From: Paenibacillus caseinilyticus
Lineage (GTDB): Bacteria > Bacillota > Bacilli > Paenibacillales > NBRC-103111
Length of the DNA: 64,000 bases
Assembly: GCF_027533645.1 (NCBI RefSeq)
Contig: NZ_JAQAGY010000001.1
Span: 186,001 to 250,000 of the forward strand
Direction of reading: 5' to 3'
This document shows, piece after piece, positions 1 through 7,659 of this stretch (positions are counted from its first letter, which is position 1; every line of letters begins with the position of its first letter). Below the pieces are notes generated by a model. That model searched no databases. It was not told the origin of the DNA and saw nothing but the letters and a program-made list of their open reading frames with translations. Position numbers and translations under genes: made by a program.

Positions 1-41
1 CAAGTCTAATTCATACCTGATGGTACAAGGAGGGACCCTTC

Positions 42-260
42 ATGGAGACGACGGTACTGAAAGGCAAATGGAACCAGATCAAAGGCGAGGTCAAAAAGCA
101 GTGGGGCGAGCTGACCGACAACGATATCGAACAAATCAGCGGCGAGAAGGACAAGCTGATCGGGATCCTGCAGGAGCGCTACGGGCACGCCAAAGAGGAT
201 GCCGAGAAGGAATATAAGGAGTGGGCGGTTCGCTGGACGGACAGCGATCCGCTGCACTAA
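42..260 (+). CDS. CsbD family stress protein
   Basis: A 72-residue, highly charged protein with the CsbD pattern: an N-terminal KGKWNQIKGEVKKQWGELT followed by a lysine/glutamate-rich helix. CsbD-like proteins are small soluble general-stress proteins (sigma-B controlled in Bacillus subtilis) of unknown biochemical role. AAGGAGGGA lies upstream of the ATG at a good distance. The last residues (WAVRWTDSDPLH) are an unusual tail. A long hairpin follows the stop. The promoter would lie before the window, so stress control is family knowledge and not seen here. Confidence 0.9.
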   Translation: METTVLKGKWNQIKGEVKKQWGELTDNDIEQISGEKDKLIGILQERYGHAKEDAEKEYKEWAVRWTDSDPLH

Positions 261-266
261 GCGCCC

Positions 267-317
267 AGGCATACTGCCAGGCGAGCACGGAGAATAGGCC
301 CGCCTGGCAGTATGCCT
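267..317 (+). terminator. Perfect 17-bp stem hairpin after csbD
   Basis: The two arms (267-283 and 301-317) are perfect inverted copies around a 17-base loop. No T-run follows, so it may be a 3' end stabiliser or a weak terminator. It sits 13 bases before a copy of the interspersed palindromic repeat. Confidence 0.55.
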
Positions 318-329
318 GCGGCTCCTCGA

Positions 330-420
330 AATAAACGCGCATCGTCCTTTAAAGGACGATGCGCGTTTATTAAAAAGATCAGATGACCGAAACAAACAAT
401 GCGACTTTCTGATATTCAAG
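330..420 (+). repeat. Interspersed palindromic repeat, copy A
   Basis: Begins with a perfect 42-base palindrome (330-371, 21-base arms, centre between 350 and 351) containing GCATCGTCCTTT/AAAGGACGATGC. A tail follows (TCAGATGACCGAAAC, then CAATGCGA) shared with copy B at 2049 and recognisably with copy C at 14776. It lies between genes. Confidence 0.8.
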
Positions 421-591
421 GAACCGCACAGAAGGTCCGGACCGTGAACAAAAAAGGCGGAAGCTTAGCTTCTTGCTTTTTTTGCTGTTCCGCTTCATCC
501 CCTCGCACCTCTGCACCGGGCCTTCGGCTGGAAAAGCACGGCAAAAAGAACGCGGCTTTCTTCGCCCCGCCCTTTTTGACCGCTTCTTATG
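421..591. other. Intergenic stretch without a recognised gene
   Basis: About 170 bases between copy A of the repeat and the 3' end of the acidic protein gene. It holds a small GAAGC-TTA-GCTTC hairpin followed by T-rich sequence (about 461-483) that could act as a weak terminator. No open frame here has a ribosome binding site. Confidence 0.4.
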
Positions 592-1653
592 TTAATGGAA
601 CGACTCCGTCTCGAACAGCACTTCCTCAATGACCCGGCTTCGGTGCATCATCGACAGGTTGATCGCCTCGTAGTCTTTTTCCTTATCCAATTCCTCCATG
701 AGCAGCGCTGCAATCTCCTCGCGTTCCGACGGATGGCCCGGCTCCCGAAAATCGATAAAGCCTGTAAGCTGCCTGTCGCTGATATCGACTGTAGCCGTGC
801 CGATCGGCAGGCCGCCGCTAGACTGCTGATAGATCTCGTAGGTCAGCACATCCCCGTCGTCGCGGGCCAGAACGATCGTATGATCCCGGCTTCCCGTGAA
901 CACATCTTCATCCTCATCGTCTTCGAGCAGAAGCAGAGAGTCCTCGTCCGACTCATCGAGCAGGTCCTCATGCGTCAGTTCGATCGTCTCGATGATCTCA
1001 TTGTCATACAGCATATGGATCACGAACGTATCCACTTCATCCTCATCGAAGTCCAGCACGAGCAGGTCGGCTGCCGCATCCAGGATATCGTCCTCCGGTT
1101 CGATCATCCAGTGGACCGTTCCGCTGACTTCTCGGTCCTCGATCTGCAGGAAGGCTTCCGCCACCCAGTCCTCGTCCCCGTCATAGATATGATACTCCAC
1201 CGCGTCCTCCGCTTCGCCGACCAACACCAGCTCCAGGTCGCCGAGCGTCAGTTCGTCGCGCTCGTACGGATCGTCATCCTCCAGCCGCGTGTCGGTATCG
1301 ATCCATTCGGTGTCATAGTCGAAATCCTCTTCCGCCGCCTCGAGTCCTTCGCGCAGGGAATCGGCTCCTTCCGTGGCAATCACATGGTCGAAGGAACTGT
1401 AGGTCACCATCACTTCGCATTCCTTGGCCCGCAGTGCGCCTACCAGCGATTGTACATAGGAGTGCACGTGATCGTACACTTCGTCTTTGGCCTCGGCAGT
1501 GAGAACTTCTTGTTCCAGCTGGATCGAGCCAGCGACCCGGTCCGACTCCCGGTATACGAGAGTGAGGGTACCGACGTACCTGTTCTTATACAGGATATCG
1601 TTGACCTCGCCGCCGGCCGTCTTCAAATCCGGTCTAATCCACACGTGATTCAT
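592..1653 (-). CDS. Very acidic protein with three internal repeats, unknown function
   Basis: A 353-residue soluble protein, extremely rich in Asp and Glu, with no signal peptide or membrane segment. The ATG at 1653 is chosen because GGGAGGGG lies just upstream; an in-frame ATG 11 codons earlier lacks such a site. I see three similar modules, at roughly residues 20-89, 152-219 and 271-340. Each follows the plan Y-x-I/L-Y-x(n)-G-T-hydrophobic strand, R-x-(V/L)-(A/S/T)-G-(S/T/F)-(I/V) strand, acidic helix, then a final strand. Acidic linkers such as LLLLEDDEDEDVF join them. No family is recognised. It stands alone, with convergent or unrelated neighbours. Confidence 0.8.
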   Translation of the reverse strand: MNHVWIRPDLKTAGGEVNDILYKNRYVGTLTLVYRESDRVAGSIQLEQEVLTAEAKDEVYDHVHSYVQSLVGALRAKECEVMVTYSSFDHVIATEGADSLREGLEAAEEDFDYDTEWIDTDTRLEDDDPYERDELTLGDLELVLVGEAEDAVEYHIYDGDEDWVAEAFLQIEDREVSGTVHWMIEPEDDILDAAADLLVLDFDEDEVDTFVIHMLYDNEIIETIELTHEDLLDESDEDSLLLLEDDEDEDVFTGSRDHTIVLARDDGDVLTYEIYQQSSGGLPIGTATVDISDRQLTGFIDFREPGHPSEREEIAALLMEELDKEKDYEAINLSMMHRSRVIEEVLFETESFH

Positions 1654-1910
1654 CTTATTCCCCTCCCAATCTGCCGCTTGGCTCATAGATCAAGGCATGC
1701 CTCACTACATTTTCCTACGGCCTTAGCATGTCCTTCCACGCCCAAACTCTATGCGCCGGGCGGATGTCTATACGACAATCAGGATATCCGCATATGCTGT
1801 AATGTAAACCGAACCTCACACACACCGCACAAAAAAAGCAGCATAACCGGCTAACGGTCGCTTCCCGAAGGGGTTCGGTCCGATTCCAACACCCGTAAGG
1901 AGGAATTTCC

Positions 1911-2000
1911 ATGTCTGCTGGAACAGCTTACACTTCGGCTGGTATCATCCTGGTGCTCTTCATTCTGCTTGTCATCATCTCGAGTGCTGTCCTGATCTAA
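1911..2000 (+). CDS. YjcZ-type small sporulation protein
   Basis: A 29-codon gene too short for usual gene finders. It encodes MSAGTAYTSAGIILVLFILL and a further short hydrophobic end. A strong TAAGGAGGAATTTCC ribosome binding site precedes the ATG. The polar Ala/Gly/Thr start followed by one hydrophobic helix containing ILVLFILLVI is typical of the YjcZ family of sporulation-associated membrane peptides in Bacillaceae and Paenibacillaceae. A close paralogue lies at 36307-36396 with the identical core ILVLFILLVI. Its role in spores is family knowledge and is not shown here. Confidence 0.85.
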   Translation: MSAGTAYTSAGIILVLFILLVIISSAVLI

Positions 2001-2048
2001 TATAGAGTGGATAACGGGGCACCCCCGTCCCTGTATCCTGCTTACGTT

Positions 2049-2136
2049 AAGAAACGGCTTCACCGTCATGCGCGTTTATTAAAAATATCAGATGACAGAA
2101 ACGAGCAATGCGAGTTATCTTTTCTGAAATTTCAAG
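2049..2136 (+). repeat. Interspersed palindromic repeat, copy B
   Basis: GAAACGGCTTCACCGTC then ATGCGCGTTTATT and the tail TATCAGATGACAGAAAC. Compared with copies C to F, the middle of the hairpin (about 15 bases around CCTTTAAGGACG) is deleted. The tail matches copy A closely, including the final TTCAAG. Confidence 0.7.
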
Positions 2137-2198
2137 TGAAACGCCTGAGCGTCCTTAGCGGAACATCAACGTTTCATTGGCTGTCCTGTGATTAAAAG

Positions 2199-2226
2199 AG
2201 GAGCATCCCTGGACAGGGATGCTCCT
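2199..2226. terminator. Hairpin terminator before the HAD phosphatase 3' end
   Basis: AGGAGCATCCCT / AGGGATGCTCCT with a four-base loop, a perfect 12-bp stem. A-rich sequence lies on the left and GTTT on the right, so it can serve the minus-strand HAD gene and possibly the plus side. Confidence 0.75.
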
Positions 2227-2274
2227 GTTTCACTTCCAAGTTCTTTTCGCAATCGTCTGTACAATCCAGCCGCG

Positions 2275-3102
2275 TTATTCCTTTCTTGCGGCCGTACCAG
2301 CAGCGGATGCCAAGACATGCCGCTGGATCGCTTCATGCACGCCTTCCTCGTTGTTCGAGAGCGTCACCGTATCGGCCGCCGCCTTCACCGCCTCGGGCGA
2401 ATTCTCCATCGCAATGCCGAGGCCGGCAAAGCGGATCATGTCGATATCGTTGTAATAATTGCCGATCGCCAGCACCTCGGAGGACGGAATCTCCCAGAGC
2501 TCGGCCAAGTAACGAAGAGCACTGCCCTTGGATACGCTGTCCAGCATAATATCCAGGAAGTGAATGCCGCTGCGGATGCTTTGGATCCCGGGAGGCAGCC
2601 CCATCTTCGACAGCTCCGCCTCGGCCGCATCGAGTTCGTCGCCGGAGCCGAAGAGGGTGCACTTCACGATCGGCGCCGTGAGGGCCAGCACATCCTCCAC
2701 CCGCTCGACCGTCACGCCGAATTTGTCGTACATTTCGGACACCGCATCTCCCAGGCGGTCGACGAACATATCGAGCGCCGTACAGACATCGTAGTGGATC
2801 CCCCGCTCGCGGCAGAACCGGATGAGCTCTTCGATCTGCCCAACTCCATAGCTGAATTCGTGCAGCAGCTTCGGGCCGGGCGACTCTACCGTTGCCGCCC
2901 CGTTATGGGTAATGAGCACACCCTGCAGTCCGAGCTCATCGAGCACCGGCACTGCATTCCCGGGGCCTCTGCCGGTACAGAGCACGATGCGCGCGCCCGC
3001 CTCATAGGCCTCCCGCACGGTCAGCGCCGTCCGTTCCGTCAATTCATCCTTGTCGTTGAGCAGCGTTCCATCCACATCCAGTGCAATCAGCCTGTAGCTC
3101 AC
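2275..3102 (-). CDS. Cof-type HAD-IIB phosphatase
   Basis: A 275-residue haloacid-dehalogenase hydrolase of the Cof/IIB class, which removes phosphate from small sugar phosphates or cofactors such as FMN or PLP. Motif I is ALDVDGTLL at the N terminus. The C-terminal part contains AIGNYYNDIDMI and GIAMENSPEAVKAAA. The usual GDxxND of motif IV reads GNYYND here, so the first Asp is Asn while the second Asp is kept. GTG at 3102 is preferred because GGAG lies eight bases upstream and homologues begin MSYRLIALD. A GTG at 3111 is the alternative. The substrate cannot be read from sequence. Confidence 0.88.
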   Translation of the reverse strand: MSYRLIALDVDGTLLNDKDELTERTALTVREAYEAGARIVLCTGRGPGNAVPVLDELGLQGVLITHNGAATVESPGPKLLHEFSYGVGQIEELIRFCRERGIHYDVCTALDMFVDRLGDAVSEMYDKFGVTVERVEDVLALTAPIVKCTLFGSGDELDAAEAELSKMGLPPGIQSIRSGIHFLDIMLDSVSKGSALRYLAELWEIPSSEVLAIGNYYNDIDMIRFAGLGIAMENSPEAVKAAADTVTLSNNEEGVHEAIQRHVLASAAGTAARKE

Positions 3103-3184
3103 CGTCTTCACTCCATTCTCTCTGCCTTCTGCATCGCACTTGCTTAGGGCCCCGGTGTGATGGGTTATAGCCCTGCTCCAGCTC

Positions 3185-3931
3185 TCAGACGCCGGTGTGC
3201 TGCCGAAGCCCTTCCAGCTCCGCTTCCGTCAGCTCCCTGGCGCTGCCGAGCGGCAGCTGCGGATCAAGCTCGAGCGGTCCCATCGACAGGCGCTTGAGAT
3301 ACACCACACGCTTGCCGACCGCCTGAAACATCCGCTTCACCTGATGAAACTTGCCTTCTTGGATCGTCAGCTCAATCCTCGAGAGCTCCCCGGCTTCTGG
3401 ATCTCCCTTGTGCAGGATGCGCAGCTGCGCCGGCATCGTTACATAGCCGTCATCCAAGGCAACCCCCTGCGCAAAAGCTTCGATGTCCGTCTCGCCTACC
3501 GCCCCTTCAACGTCGGCGTAATACGTCTTCGGCACGTGCTTCCTCGGCGATAGTAAGTTGTGGGACATCTTGCCGTCGTTGGTCAGCAGCAGCAGGCCTT
3601 CCGTATCCTTATCGAGGCGGCCGACCGGAAAGAGCTCCAGGTGGGCATAGGCTTCATCCAGCAGATCGAGTACCGTCCGGTCCCGGTTGTCTTCCGTTGC
3701 CGATACCACCCCCGGAGGCTTATGGAGCATGAGATACACGAACTCCCGGTAGCGCACCGTCTCCTCGTCCACGCGGACGACATCCTTCTCGGGTACGATC
3801 TGCTGCCCGCTGTCTTTGGCGGTCTTGCCGTTGACGGTCACCGCCCCGGACTTCACGAGCAATTTGATTTGGCTTCGGGTGCCGAAGCCGGTATGAGCCA
3901 ATAATTTATCGAGCCGCAAAGAAGATTTCAT
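3185..3931 (-). CDS. RsuA/RluB-family rRNA pseudouridine synthase
   Basis: A 248-residue enzyme that isomerises uridine to pseudouridine in rRNA. Residues 4-60 form an S4 RNA-binding domain (RLDKLLAHTGFGTRSQIKLL, then GAVTVNG). The catalytic domain carries the family motif FPVGRLDKDTEGLLLLTNDG, in which the Asp of GRLDKDT is the nucleophile. The later motif EGKFHQVKRMFQAVGKRV is also present. ATG at 3931 follows GGAGGTGG; an in-frame TTG upstream lies within that binding site. It starts 6 bases before the stop of the methyltransferase gene, so the two are probably co-transcribed and both modify rRNA. RsuA-type target at 16S U516 is likely but not certain. Confidence 0.92.
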   Translation of the reverse strand: MKSSLRLDKLLAHTGFGTRSQIKLLVKSGAVTVNGKTAKDSGQQIVPEKDVVRVDEETVRYREFVYLMLHKPPGVVSATEDNRDRTVLDLLDEAYAHLELFPVGRLDKDTEGLLLLTNDGKMSHNLLSPRKHVPKTYYADVEGAVGETDIEAFAQGVALDDGYVTMPAQLRILHKGDPEAGELSRIELTIQEGKFHQVKRMFQAVGKRVVYLKRLSMGPLELDPQLPLGSARELTEAELEGLRQHTGV

Positions 3932-3936
3932 CGCGG

Positions 3937-5448
3937 TTACGTCCACCTCCAACCCGGGGGATATTCATTCTTGAGCAGTCCCTCCTGCCACTTCGCCCAG
4001 CCGACCGGATAGCCGTCGACACAGACGAGCGTATAGCCTTTGGCCGGTACCTGCCCGCCGGCCTTCTCCAGCTCCTCGGGCTCAAGCTCCAGCGTCTCGC
4101 CCTTCAGATACCGCACCGCGCGCGGATCGCCTCCAGCGAAGTGCACCCGGCGCGCAGCCTCTTCGGCGCGCAGCCCCATGGCGAGCGCGTGTGACGGAGC
4201 AAAGCGGCCCTTCGCGGCGCTGCCGAGGTACCAGCCGGGCCGCACGACGCGGATGCCGTCAAGCCTCGGCAGGCCGGCGGGCGCGGCGTAGACATGCTCG
4301 CCGCGCAGCACGAGCTCCGCGCCGCCGTATGGCTCGCCCGCGAGCGCCTCCGCTGCGAAGCGCACCAGCGCCTCGAGCGGGTCGGCCGCCGCAGCGGCCT
4401 TCGCGGCCGGGCGGCCGCCCGGAGCGCGGCGCGCCGGCTTCGCTGCCGGCGGCCGGGTCCCGCGCGCGGCTGGCGCAGGCGCCGCGGCCAGCGCAGGCTC
4501 GCCGCCGGCCGGAGCGGCGTGGCGGCGCAGGGCGGCCGCGAAGTGGCCCTCGCCCGCGAGGCGGTGGGGCCACAGGCGCGCGGCGCCCGCCGTCTCCGCG
4601 GCGCGGGCGCTGTCCCCGGCCGGGACCCAGTCCGGCCGGCCCGGCGAGAAGCCCGGCAGCGCAGGCGCCGGGACGACCTCGAAGTCCGGGTGCTCGTCCA
4701 GGAACCCGGCGATGATCGCCTCGTTCTCTTCTGGCGAGAACGTGCATGTGGAGTAGACGAGCCGTCCGCCGGCCTTCAGCATGACGGCGGCCTGCCGCAG
4801 CAGGACACGCTGCATCGCGGCATACTTCTCCGTCCAATCCTCCTGCCAGGCTTTGGCCATCTCCTCTTCCTTACGGAACATTCCTTCTCCCGAGCAGGGG
4901 GCATCGATCAGAATCCGGTCGAAGTACCCGCGGAACGCCTCCTGCAGCTTCGCCGGATCTTCGTTCAGCACGAGGGCACCGTGCACCCCGTTTAGCTCGA
5001 GATTCTTCACGAGCGCCTTCACCCGTTCCGCGTGGATGTCGTTGGCGGCGATGAGACCGGAGCCCTGCAGCTTGCCCGCCAGCTGTGTCGTCTTCCCGCC
5101 CGGCGCGGCGCAGAGGTCGAGCACCCGGTGTCCCGGCTGCACGTCCAGCAGTTCCACGGGCGCCATCGCACTCGGCTCTTGAATATAGTACAGACCCGCA
5201 TGATAATGCGGGTGTTTGCCCGGACGGACGCCTTCTTGATAATAGAAGCCGGCGGGAGCCCAAGGGATCCCCTCAAGCTGCCACTCGGTCAGCTCCAGGA
5301 ACTGCGCCGGCGTTATCTTCAGGGTGTTGACACGGAGCCCGTAAAGCCTCGCTTCTCCGTAAGAAGCTTCGAACGCCGGGAACTCCTCTTCCCCGAGCAG
5401 TTCTTTCATATGTACTAAGAATGATTGCGGCAGCATACACTCCGCCAT
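3937..5448 (-). CDS. RsmF/NOL1-NOP2-sun family rRNA cytosine methyltransferase
   Basis: A 503-residue SAM-dependent m5C RNA methyltransferase. The SAM site VLDLCAAPGGKTTQLAG, the motif LIDAPCSGEGMFRKEEE with its catalytic Cys, and LVYSTCTFSPEENE with the second Cys are all intact. The C-terminal part (GWYLGSAAKGRFAPSHALAMGL, KGYTLVCVDGYPVGW) matches the RsmF RNA-binding tail. Between them, roughly nucleotides 4190-4720, is an Ala/Pro/Arg-rich, extremely GC-rich linker. Homologues begin MLPQSFL, so the start is the ATG at 5448 or the one at 5436. A longer in-frame extension to 5727 has no homologous look. Confidence 0.9.
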   Translation of the reverse strand: MAECMLPQSFLVHMKELLGEEEFPAFEASYGEARLYGLRVNTLKITPAQFLELTEWQLEGIPWAPAGFYYQEGVRPGKHPHYHAGLYYIQEPSAMAPVELLDVQPGHRVLDLCAAPGGKTTQLAGKLQGSGLIAANDIHAERVKALVKNLELNGVHGALVLNEDPAKLQEAFRGYFDRILIDAPCSGEGMFRKEEEMAKAWQEDWTEKYAAMQRVLLRQAAVMLKAGGRLVYSTCTFSPEENEAIIAGFLDEHPDFEVVPAPALPGFSPGRPDWVPAGDSARAAETAGAARLWPHRLAGEGHFAAALRRHAAPAGGEPALAAAPAPAARGTRPPAAKPARRAPGGRPAAKAAAAADPLEALVRFAAEALAGEPYGGAELVLRGEHVYAAPAGLPRLDGIRVVRPGWYLGSAAKGRFAPSHALAMGLRAEEAARRVHFAGGDPRAVRYLKGETLELEPEELEKAGGQVPAKGYTLVCVDGYPVGWAKWQEGLLKNEYPPGWRWT

Positions 5449-5745
5449 GAAGCCTGACCCCGTTTCCTTATGCGATTCTTGGTGCCCTTCCGGCGCTAAT
5501 CCGCCCCTGTCGGACTGCCCGGTCTCCAAGCCTTGCGGCACAGGACCTGCAAGTACCCCCATTGTACTGTTTCTGCCCAGGACCCGCAACCGCCCGCAGC
5601 CTCCTGTCCCGAAGCTGCCGATCCCGTGGAACGTTCGAAATTCCTTCACTTTTGTGGGAAGGCTAAGGAGGAATTTGGACAGCATAAGCCGAACTCTAGG
5701 TACAGGGGCAGCACTACTACATTCCATGAAATGAGGGGCAGCAAA

Positions 5746-6228
5746 TTGAAAAAGCTGGGGATTTTCCTAGCCGTCATTCTCGTCCTCTTCGGCGCGCTTT
5801 ACTTCGTAAACCAGCAGTCGAACAAGGAGAAATTCGGCAAGCACACAGACAATGTCTACGGCGTCTCGCCGGACAAGCTTCACCCGGAAACACTGAAACT
5901 GCTCGATGATCCGAATTATCAGAACATTATCCTGCCGGCCGCGCTCGATAAGAAACTGGCCGCCAAGGAAGATTTCTTCGTGTATTACTTTGCGTCCACT
6001 TGTCCGCATTGCAAGGTGACCACACCGATTTTGATGCCGGTCGCCAAGGAGCTTGGCATCCAGATCAACCAGTTCAATCTGGAAGAATTCAAAGACGGCT
6101 GGAAGAAGTACAGCCTGGAATTCACGCCGACGCTTGTCTACTATAAGGGCGGACAAGAGGTGGAGCGTCTCGTAGGCGAACAGACAGCCGATAAGCTCAA
6201 AGCCTTCCTCGAGAAATATAAGAAGTAA
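5746..6228 (+). CDS. Membrane-anchored thioredoxin-like protein (CPHC)
   Basis: A 160-residue thioredoxin-fold protein. It has an N-terminal membrane anchor (KKLGIFLAVILVLFGALYFV), then an extracytoplasmic thioredoxin domain with active site STCPHCK and cis-Pro region EFTPTLVYY. It would act as a thiol-disulfide oxidoreductase outside the membrane, like BdbA or other Bacillus thioredoxin-like proteins. TTG at 5746 is chosen because GAGGGG sits 7 bases upstream. An ATG at 5731 overlaps that site. It is divergent from the rRNA methyltransferase gene. The CPHC dithiol, as in DsbA-type enzymes, suggests an oxidising or isomerising role, which is inference. Confidence 0.87.
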   Translation: MKKLGIFLAVILVLFGALYFVNQQSNKEKFGKHTDNVYGVSPDKLHPETLKLLDDPNYQNIILPAALDKKLAAKEDFFVYYFASTCPHCKVTTPILMPVAKELGIQINQFNLEEFKDGWKKYSLEFTPTLVYYKGGQEVERLVGEQTADKLKAFLEKYKK

Positions 6229-6287
6229 AAGCGGGGCCAAGTTTGGCTTACCCGCGTTCTCCGGGCAGCGGGACTCCTGCCCCCAAA

Positions 6288-6324
6288 GAAAGGCCTTCAC
6301 GATGGTATCGTGAAGGCCTTTTTG
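6288..6324. terminator. Bidirectional intrinsic terminator
   Basis: AAGGCCTTCACGAT / ATCGTGAAGGCCTT, a 14-bp stem with a three-base loop, T-run on the right and A-rich on the left. It separates the thioredoxin gene from the convergent DUF309 gene. Confidence 0.9.
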
Positions 6325-6374
6325 GTTATGTATCCGTAACTCCAGGGTGCAAGCCGCATCGATCCGCTGCCCGT

Positions 6375-6791
6375 TCAATCCTCAGGGTGCGGCTCTGGCG
6401 GATGCTGCTGGAATTCCTCCACCAGCGCCTCCAGCTCCTCATCCAGAATGCGGATATCCAGATCATAGAACGGGAACGGCTCCTGCGGCAGGCGCAGGAG
6501 TTTGTCAAGATAGGTCCGGCCGTCGTCCCGCAGCTTCCCCAGATCGATCCCAAGGGTCTGCTCCGGGCGGCCTTCGAGCTTCTCGAGCGCAGCGGTCATC
6601 AGCTTCACCGCTCCATTGCTGTTGCCGTTCCTGTAATGATACAGGCCTACCGCCACCTGCAGCAGGCCTTGATACAGCGGATTCCGGCCTTCCTCGAGCC
6701 ACAGCTCTTCCATCACTTCGTGACATTCAAAATAATCGCGCGGGTTATTGAAATAATAGACGAACAGCACGTACAGACGGTCGTAGCCCAT
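6375..6791 (-). CDS. DUF309 domain protein
   Basis: A 138-residue helical protein with the DUF309 signature YFECHEVMEELW, then NPLYQGLLQVAVGLYHYRNG with paired helices. Family members are small alpha-helical proteins of unknown biochemical function; B. subtilis has a homologue near the scpAB region. The ATG at 6791 is used. Only 46 bases separate it from the (p)ppGpp synthetase gene upstream, on the same strand, so co-transcription with relQ-type and pyrD genes is likely. Confidence 0.85.
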   Translation of the reverse strand: MGYDRLYVLFVYYFNNPRDYFECHEVMEELWLEEGRNPLYQGLLQVAVGLYHYRNGNSNGAVKLMTAALEKLEGRPEQTLGIDLGKLRDDGRTYLDKLLRLPQEPFPFYDLDIRILDEELEALVEEFQQHPPEPHPED

Positions 6792-6837
6792 GGTCCGAGA
6801 GTCCCCCGTTTCCCTGCAGCCCCCCTCGCGGGGAGGC

Positions 6838-7641
6838 TTAAGACTGTCCTGCTTTTTTGGCTCTGGAGATCGCTTCGGTGATCTGGTTGTACAGCTCTTC
6901 GAGCTGGCGGAGATCGTCGGTCTCCCAGAGCTCGTTGAAGCGGAGCTGGAACTGTGCGGCCTCCCGCACCCGGTGGTAGAAGTAGAGCTCCTGGATCGCG
7001 TTGAGCACCTTCGTTACCGTGTTGGATTTGTCTTCGAAGAGCTTCTGCGCTTCCATGATATCTACGCGGATGGAGCTCATCTCCTGGTCCAGCAGATAGG
7101 CGGCTTCAGCGGCTTTGCTGAGGCGGTTGACGACTTCCTGCGGCAGGCTTTCCCGGTATTTGTAGTTCAGCGAATGCTCGATCGTCGCCCAGAAATTCAT
7201 GGCCAGCGTGCGCAGCTGGATCTCGGCGAGCACCCGTTTCATACCGAGCGCCGTCTGGACCGGATATTCCACGATCATATGATAGCTCCGGTAGCCGCTC
7301 GGCTTTTTGTTCACGATATAATCCTTCTCATAGAGAAGCGTCATGTCTTCGCGGCTGCGGATGAGCTCGGCGAGCCGCTCGATATCCTCCACGAATTGGC
7401 ACATGATGCGGATGCCCGCTATATCTTCAATGCCGGTTTCAAGCTTCTCCATCGGCACGCTGAGGCGCTTGGCCTTATCCAATATGCTCGAAATGCGCTT
7501 GACCCGCCCCGTTACGAACTCGATCGGCGAATACTCTTCCCGGCTCTTCAGCTCCGTACGCAGGGTTTTGAATTTAACTTTCAACTCTTCCACAGCCTGA
7601 TCGTAAGGCATCAGAAATTTCTTCCAGTCCCGTCCGTCCAT
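6838..7641 (-). CDS. Small alarmone (p)ppGpp synthetase, YjbM/RelQ-like
   Basis: A 267-residue RelA/SpoT-type synthetase domain without a hydrolase domain or ACT/TGS regulatory domains, so a small alarmone synthetase. Diagnostic motifs are ETGIEDIAGIRIMCQF, DYIVNKKPSGYRSYHM (the nucleotide-binding KPxGYRS) and AEIQLRTLAMNFWATIEHSL (the catalytic EIQLRT..WA..EH). These enzymes pyrophosphorylate GDP or GTP from ATP. The C-terminal helical extension fits the RelQ tetramer class. It lies 18 bases downstream of pyrD on the same strand. Confidence 0.92.
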   Translation of the reverse strand: MDGRDWKKFLMPYDQAVEELKVKFKTLRTELKSREEYSPIEFVTGRVKRISSILDKAKRLSVPMEKLETGIEDIAGIRIMCQFVEDIERLAELIRSREDMTLLYEKDYIVNKKPSGYRSYHMIVEYPVQTALGMKRVLAEIQLRTLAMNFWATIEHSLNYKYRESLPQEVVNRLSKAAEAAYLLDQEMSSIRVDIMEAQKLFEDKSNTVTKVLNAIQELYFYHRVREAAQFQLRFNELWETDDLRQLEELYNQITEAISRAKKAGQS

Positions 7642-7659
7642 ACGTCGTCCTCCGTTCTG

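Noticed and set aside
421..632. Plus-strand open frame 399-632
   Set aside because: Begins inside the repeat tail, lacks a ribosome site and ends in low-complexity sequence.
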